Positions 59,543 to 64,000 of a stretch of 64,000 nt of DNA are shown piece after piece. Position numbers and translations under genes: made by a program. The first letter of the stretch is position 1. Every line of letters starts with the position of its first letter. Location of the stretch: NCBI RefSeq assembly GCF_001654865.1, contig NZ_LXEO01000011.1:1-64000 (forward strand), written 5' to 3'. Under the pieces are notes generated by a model. That model was not told where the DNA came from, made no database searches, and worked only from the letters and a program-made list of their open reading frames with translations. The DNA is from Buttiauxella noackiae ATCC 51607 (lineage in GTDB: Bacteria > Pseudomonadota > Gammaproteobacteria > Enterobacterales > Enterobacteriaceae).

Positions 59543-60472
59543 CTAATTACGCAAGTATTCGTAGATTTTTTGTGTATTTTCCAATGAGCACAGACGAGTG
59601 CCATGATTTAAGGTGGCAGCACTACCGGCGGCGACACCGAAACGAACCATATCTAATAAAGGTGCCCCTTCCGCCAGTTTCAACGTCATTGCCCCGACCA
59701 TGCTATCGCCTGCGCCAACCGTACTTTGGCTTTTGACTGGTGGTGGGACAACTTGTACACAACCGCTAGCATCAACACCAAGAGCACCTTGCGGACCAAG
59801 AGAAACCACCACGCGTTTCGCTTTGCCACTGTCGACAATCTCTTGTGCAGCCTGGCGCACATCGTCAGGTTGAGTGAGATCACGGTTTACTAAAGCACTG
59901 AGTTCTTTTTGGTTTGGTTTAACCAACTCAATATTGCCGATTTCAAGGGTTGCTTTTAAGGCTTCACCAGAGCTGTCCACGATGCAGCGAATACCTGCTC
60001 GTTGAGCGGATTTTACTAGTGCGCACAGTTTAGAAACGTTAATACCTGGTGGGAGGCTACCACTGATAACCAGAATAGCTTCGGGCTCAATAGACAATAC
60101 TTTTTCTTCAAGAAGACGGAATTCATCATCGGACAGTGCGGCGCCAGGCATCACAAAACGATACTGCTCGCCAGTTGACTCAGCATGAACATGCAAGTTT
60201 TGCCGGGTCCAGTCGCGTGCATTAATTGTATCAATTGCGACATGTTCATCTAGCAAGAGGGCGCACAGGTGTTCCCCGGTCGCGCCACCAGAAGGAAATA
60301 TGGCTGTTGCCTGGCCTCCTAAGTGCACAATCGCTCGTGCAACGTTAATACCACCTCCGCCAGGTTCAAACACTGGAGCGGTGCAGCGGAGTTTTCCTTC
60401 CGGGTAAATTTGTGCGGTCAATGTTGCGCTGTCGAGTGAGGGAGCAAGTGTCAATGTGTAAATCCGAGCCAT
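59543..60472 (-). CDS. pfkB: 6-phosphofructokinase II
   Basis: A 309-residue ribokinase-family sugar kinase, same length as E. coli PfkB. The substrate region Gly-Gly-Gly-Gly-Ile-Asn-Val-Ala-Arg is near residue 40 and the anion-hole/catalytic Gly-Ala-Gly-Asp near 255. It phosphorylates fructose 6-phosphate (minor isoenzyme). First gene of a likely pfkB-ydiZ unit. Its 289-base upstream gap to ydiY is A/T-rich and shows no gene. Confidence 0.96.
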   Translation of the reverse strand: MARIYTLTLAPSLDSATLTAQIYPEGKLRCTAPVFEPGGGGINVARAIVHLGGQATAIFPSGGATGEHLCALLLDEHVAIDTINARDWTRQNLHVHAESTGEQYRFVMPGAALSDDEFRLLEEKVLSIEPEAILVISGSLPPGINVSKLCALVKSAQRAGIRCIVDSSGEALKATLEIGNIELVKPNQKELSALVNRDLTQPDDVRQAAQEIVDSGKAKRVVVSLGPQGALGVDASGCVQVVPPPVKSQSTVGAGDSMVGAMTLKLAEGAPLLDMVRFGVAAGSAATLNHGTRLCSLENTQKIYEYLRN

Positions 60473-60761
60473 ATATCCTCCTTAATTTAGCATTGGGATA
60501 AAGCGTAGCACTGTTTTAGCCCAGGGAATGTCAATTAACACAATGATTTATCAAATGATTTGTAAAAAGCAATAGCTCACTATGTTTATGAAAATAAAGA
60601 TGTTTTAAGAGCACTCTTATTCAAAAAATGAAAGAAGAATTCATTGCTATGTTATTCGGGCTTTTTTATAATTTGTAACCTTTCTTGGCTCATAATTATT
60701 TGATCCACAGAAGAGATTCCGGAACCTTGATGGTTTCTTTTTATGTTGTACGGACGATTAA

Positions 60762-61520
60762 ATGAATTTAGTTAAGACAGTACCGGCTGCAATTTTGCTG
60801 ACCGGAAGTGCGCTATTGAGTCACTTTGCAATTGCAGATAATTCGGTTTTCACTGTCATGGATGACCCATCTACTGCTAAGAAACCGTTCGAAGGTAACC
60901 TGAATGCGGGTTATCTTGCGCAATCAGGTAACACCACAAGCTCTTCGTTGACAGCGAACACCAATATGACCTGGTATAACACCTCTACCGCATGGTCAAT
61001 TTGGGGTAATGCAAACAACACCTCCTCTAACGATGAGCGCTCTTCTGAGACGTATTCGGCTGGTGGTCGTAGCCGTTACAACATGACCGACAGCGATTAC
61101 CTGTTTGGCCAGGCCAGCTGGTTAACTGACCGTTACAACGGCTATCAAGCGCGTGACGTAGCGACAGCCGGTTATGGTCGCCAGTTCCTCAGTGGCCCGG
61201 TTCACAGTCTGCGTGTGGAATTTGGTCCTGGTGTGCGTTATGACGAATACAGTGATGGTGGTCATGAGACCCAGGTTCTGGGTTACGCATCGGGTATCTA
61301 TAACTGGCAGTTGACCGATAACGCTAAATTTATCCAGGGCGTTTCCGTGTTGGGTAGTGAAGATACGACGGTGAACTCTGAAACTGCGCTTGAAGTAGCA
61401 ATCAATGAGCATTTTGGTTTGCGGGTTGGCTACAACGTCACCTGGAACTCAAATCCACCTGATTCTGCTCCAGAGCATACAGATAGACGTACCGCAGTTA
61501 CTCTTGGTTATAAGATGTAA
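60762..61520 (+). CDS. ydiY: DUF481 outer-membrane-type protein YdiY
   Basis: A 252-residue protein, same length as E. coli YdiY, with a signal peptide (ending Ala-Ile-Ala about residue 25). The mature protein is rich in Asn/Ser/Thr/Tyr and alternating beta-strands, and ends Leu-Gly-Tyr-Lys-Met. DUF481 members are thought to be outer-membrane or periplasmic barrels of unknown role; acid-inducible in E. coli. Confidence 0.92.
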   Translation: MNLVKTVPAAILLTGSALLSHFAIADNSVFTVMDDPSTAKKPFEGNLNAGYLAQSGNTTSSSLTANTNMTWYNTSTAWSIWGNANNTSSNDERSSETYSAGGRSRYNMTDSDYLFGQASWLTDRYNGYQARDVATAGYGRQFLSGPVHSLRVEFGPGVRYDEYSDGGHETQVLGYASGIYNWQLTDNAKFIQGVSVLGSEDTTVNSETALEVAINEHFGLRVGYNVTWNSNPPDSAPEHTDRRTAVTLGYKM

Positions 61521-61524
61521 TTGG

Positions 61525-61549
61525 TAAAGCCGGGTCATTCCCGGCTTTA
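61525..61549 (+). terminator. Terminator of ydiY
   Basis: TAAAGCCGGG and CCCGGCTTTA form a perfect 10-bp stem with a five-base loop; TGTTTTATTTT follows. Confidence 0.85.
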
Positions 61550-61787
61550 ATGTTTTATTTTATCGTTCTGTGCTAATATTATTTTGGTCCATGGTTTTGT
61601 TTTAAATAAAATCTAATATGCCAACTTTCCTTCATAATCTCTCCACAATCTAGCACTTCGACATATATTCAGTATCTTTGAAACTATTTGACAAATAAAT
61701 TGACTGGGAAAAAGTGTGATCTGGATCTACTCTTATTTTGTATAAGGCAATATGCCTGCAGGTCCACTAAATAAGAGAATAATGAAT

Positions 61788-62039
61788 ATGAAAACAATTA
61801 AATATACCGCTACAGCAGTTGTGCTTTCTGTAATTTCATTCGGTGCATTTGCAGCCCAACCTACAACTACCACTACTTTAGCGAGCACTACTGTCGCCCC
61901 GCAGACTGCACCATCCAACACATGGCATGCTACTGATATTGAAGCTGGCTCAAATATCCAGCCTGGTGCTCAATCAACAGGCCGTTCAATGGATGATGCT
62001 TTTGATGTCCATACACTGGTTGCTGGCGAGTGGTATTAG
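61788..62039 (+). CDS. Small secreted Thr/Ala-rich protein
   Basis: An 83-residue protein that begins like BhsA/McbA-type DUF1471 proteins, with a signal peptide Met-Lys-Thr-Ile-Lys-Tyr ... Gly-Ala-Phe-Ala-Ala. The mature part (about 62 residues) is low-complexity, with a Gln-Pro-Thr-Thr-Thr-Thr-Thr run, then Asn-Thr-Trp-His-Ala-Thr-Asp and an acidic end. It does not show the DUF1471 domain, so I do not assign it. An in-frame ATG six bases earlier is possible. It has its own terminator, so it is likely a real monocistronic gene. Confidence 0.65.
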   Translation: MKTIKYTATAVVLSVISFGAFAAQPTTTTTLASTTVAPQTAPSNTWHATDIEAGSNIQPGAQSTGRSMDDAFDVHTLVAGEWY

Positions 62040-62116
62040 TAAATAAAGCAGTGATGATTATGTTTCATTTGTGCGAAATTGCTAATTGATCGCTCATTTT
62101 CAAATTCGCATGAAAT

Positions 62117-62146
62117 AAAAAGCCGGAGCAGGATGCCCGGCTTTTT
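62117..62146 (+). terminator. Terminator of the small secreted protein gene
   Basis: AAAAAGCCGG and CCGGCTTTTT form a 10-bp stem with a ten-base loop; ATTTTTT follows. Confidence 0.85.
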
Positions 62147-62473
62147 ATTTTTTAACCTTATAAACCGGTAATGTAATTATTCGTCAAGGGCAATGTTTAG
62201 AAAAGCTTATTAGTTTTACTTGTGTTTTTTTCGAATATACAAACGTGTTTTCGTTGATAATTGTATAAAAAAGTGGGTAAAACAGTCAGTTATTATTATC
62301 GTTCTCAAGATGTTTCTGGACTGCAAAACGCGACATAACCTGCTTAAAGTGATAGTATTCTCAACCGTCGTGAAGCCTGTGAACCGCACATTCACGCAGG
62401 AATTGTGAACCCGGCCTTGCAATTGTAGGCGAGAAGGTGACGCAACCCATTGAAACTAAAGTAAAATACATGT

Positions 62474-62506
62474 TGCATGTGATCTTACGTGTGGGTCACC
62501 ACTGCA
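62474..62506 (+). promoter_or_regulatory. thrS leader operator (anticodon-like hairpin)
   Basis: The leader folds as an interrupted hairpin: TGCA (62474-62477) with TGCA (62503-62506) and GTGA with TCAC further in. The loop carries CGT (62488-62490), mimicking a threonine anticodon. This is the tRNA-like domain by which E. coli threonyl-tRNA synthetase represses its own mRNA, and the sequence is nearly the same as in E. coli. The ribosome binding site AAGGA (62510-62514) follows at once. The 270 bases before it (about 62150-62470) hold no gene I can support. Confidence 0.8.
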
Positions 62507-62521
62507 GATAAGGACTTATTA

Positions 62522-64000
62522 ATGCCTGTTATTACTCTTCCTGATGGCAGCCAACGCCATTACGACCATGCTGTTAGCCCGTTGGATGTAGCCCTGGACA
62601 TCGGTCCTGGCCTTGCCAAAGCGTGTATCGCTGGCCGTGTTGATGGCGAACTGGTTGATGCATCTGATCTTATTGAGCACGATGCTAAACTCGCGATTAT
62701 CACCGTTAAAGATGAAGCTGGCCTGGAGATTCTCCGCCACTCATGCGCCCACTTATTGGGCCATGCTATCAAACAACTGTGGCCGCACACTAAAATGGCG
62801 ATTGGCCCGGTTATTGATAACGGTTTTTACTACGACGTTGACATTGACCACACGCTGACGCAGGAAGATCTTGAGCTGCTCGAGAAGCGTATGCACGAGC
62901 TGGCTGAGAAAGATTACGATGTCATCAAGAAGAAAGTGAGCTGGCACGAAGCCCGCGAAACTTTCGTGAACCGTGGTGAAAGCTACAAGGTTGCGATTCT
63001 TGATGAAAACATCAGCCATGATGATAAGCCAGGTCTGTATCATCATGAAGAATACGTTGATATGTGCCGTGGTCCGCACGTACCGAATATGCGTTTCTGC
63101 CATCATTTCAAACTGCAGAAAACATCCGGTGCATACTGGCGTGGCGATAGCAGCAACAAAATGCTGCAACGTATTTATGGCACCGCATGGGCAGATAAAA
63201 AGCAGTTGAATGCTTATCTGCAACGCCTGGAAGAAGCGTCTAAGCGCGATCACCGTAAAATTGGTAAGCAACTCGACCTGTATCATATGCAGGAAGAAGC
63301 GCCAGGTATGGTGTTCTGGCATAACGACGGCTGGACTATCTTCCGTGAGTTGGAAGTATTCGTACGTTCCAAGCTCAAAGAGTACCAGTATCAGGAAGTG
63401 AAAGGCCCGTTCATGATGGACCGTGTGCTGTGGGAAAAAACCGGCCACTGGGACAACTACAAAGATGCAATGTTTACCACTTCTTCCGAGAACCGTGAAT
63501 ACTGCATCAAGCCAATGAACTGCCCAGGTCATGTGCAGATCTTTAACCAGGGGCTGAAGTCTTACCGCGACCTGCCATTGCGTATGGCTGAGTTTGGTAG
63601 CTGTCACCGTAACGAGCCGTCAGGCGCGTTGCATGGCCTGATGCGTGTTCGCGGCTTTACTCAGGACGATGCTCACGTATTCTGTACTGAAGAGCAGGTT
63701 CGCGATGAAGTGAACAGCTGTATCCGCATGGTCTATGACATGTACAGCACCTTCGGTTTTGAAAAAATCGTTGTGAAGCTGTCGACCCGCCCGGAAAAAC
63801 GCATCGGTACCGACGAAATGTGGGATCGTGCAGAGGCGGATTTGGCCGTAGCGCTGCAAGAAAATAATATACCGTTTGATTATCAACCGGGTGAGGGTGC
63901 ATTCTATGGCCCTAAAATTGAATTTACCCTATACGACTGCCTGGATCGTGCATGGCAGTGCGGTACTGTACAGCTGGACTTCTCTTTACCATCACGCCTG
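62522..64000 (+). CDS. thrS: Threonyl-tRNA synthetase (5' part, runs off the window)
   Basis: The first 493 codons of a protein of about 642 residues. It shows the TGS domain (Pro-Val-Ile-Thr-Leu-Pro-Asp-Gly-Ser), the editing domain with His-Ser-Cys-Ala-His and Cys-Arg-Gly-Pro-His, and the class II catalytic core with Pro-Met-Asn-Cys-Pro-Gly-His (zinc Cys), Arg-Met-Ala-Glu-Phe-Gly-Ser and Arg-Val-Arg-Gly-Phe-Thr-Gln-Asp-Asp. It charges tRNA-Thr and edits Ser-tRNA-Thr. The C-terminal anticodon-binding domain is outside the window. Confidence 0.97.
   Translation, partial: MPVITLPDGSQRHYDHAVSPLDVALDIGPGLAKACIAGRVDGELVDASDLIEHDAKLAIITVKDEAGLEILRHSCAHLLGHAIKQLWPHTKMAIGPVIDNGFYYDVDIDHTLTQEDLELLEKRMHELAEKDYDVIKKKVSWHEARETFVNRGESYKVAILDENISHDDKPGLYHHEEYVDMCRGPHVPNMRFCHHFKLQKTSGAYWRGDSSNKMLQRIYGTAWADKKQLNAYLQRLEEASKRDHRKIGKQLDLYHMQEEAPGMVFWHNDGWTIFRELEVFVRSKLKEYQYQEVKGPFMMDRVLWEKTGHWDNYKDAMFTTSSENREYCIKPMNCPGHVQIFNQGLKSYRDLPLRMAEFGSCHRNEPSGALHGLMRVRGFTQDDAHVFCTEEQVRDEVNSCIRMVYDMYSTFGFEKIVVKLSTRPEKRIGTDEMWDRAEADLAVALQENNIPFDYQPGEGAFYGPKIEFTLYDCLDRAWQCGTVQLDFSLPSRL

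Noticed and set aside
62753-63607. 284-residue minus-strand frame
   Set aside because: It is entirely antisense to thrS, whose catalytic motifs are clear; long antisense frames are common opposite biased codons.

Overview
The window is chromosomal DNA of a gammaproteobacterium of the family Enterobacteriaceae. Gene content and order follow the Escherichia/Salmonella backbone from nimT-nimR-yeaL through gapA, sppA, topB, astCADBE, nadE and katE to pfkB and thrS. It is not E. coli itself: it carries a complete hut gene set, a secreted GH18 chitinase and an orphan kduD, and it lacks the chb operon at the usual osmE-katE position. A Buttiauxella- or Kluyvera-like genus would fit, but the genus cannot be fixed from sequence reading alone. 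I see no prophage, IS element, CRISPR array, tRNA or rRNA.

Layout. 1-5 kb: a small accessory stretch (YqaE/Pmp3-type peptide, an unknown 101-residue protein, a TudS-like DUF523 protein, a CTP-synthase-like amidotransferase), then the nimT/nimR pair and yeaL. 5-13.5 kb: the yeaG-yeaH stress operon behind a sigma-54 type promoter, mipA, yeaE, the gapA-yeaD operon, msrB and yeaC. 13.5-22.7 kb: the chitinase with a LacI-type palindrome, ansA-pncA, sppA, ydjA, selD-topB and ynjH. 22.7-31 kb: nudG, ynjA-ynjF, then a minus-strand run xthA, a TVP38-family gene, ynjB, ynjC, ynjD, ynjE. 31-38 kb: the arginine succinyltransferase operon astCADBE behind tandem ARG boxes and a sigma-54 promoter, then spy. 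38-46.6 kb: the hut cluster (hutIG, hutFD, hutC, hutHU). 46.6-64 kb: cho, a yddG-like exporter, nadE, osmE, katE, cedA, a Sel1-repeat protein, tcyP, ydjM, kduD, yniC, yniB, yniA, ydiZ, pfkB, ydiY, a small secreted protein and the first 493 codons of thrS.

How the genes work together. A nitrogen and amino-acid catabolism theme runs through the middle: asparaginase/nicotinamidase, arginine to glutamate plus succinate (ast), and histidine to glutamate (hut), with sigma-54 promoters on both yeaGH and ast. The hut genes encode the five-step route (HutH, HutU, HutI, HutF deiminase, HutG deformylase) rather than the four-step formiminoglutamase route of Klebsiella and Salmonella. The same 12-bp HutC-type operator stands in opposite orientation in front of hutIG and hutHU. 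The cluster sits where E. coli has ves, itself a HutD-family gene.

The best candidates for a second look are the hut cluster and its relation to ves, the chitinase operator with no local regulator, the orphan kduD with a KdgR-type box, the amidotransferase whose catalytic His position reads Gln, and a structured spacer inside the ast operon. Nothing in the window looks like a wholly new defence or mobile system.
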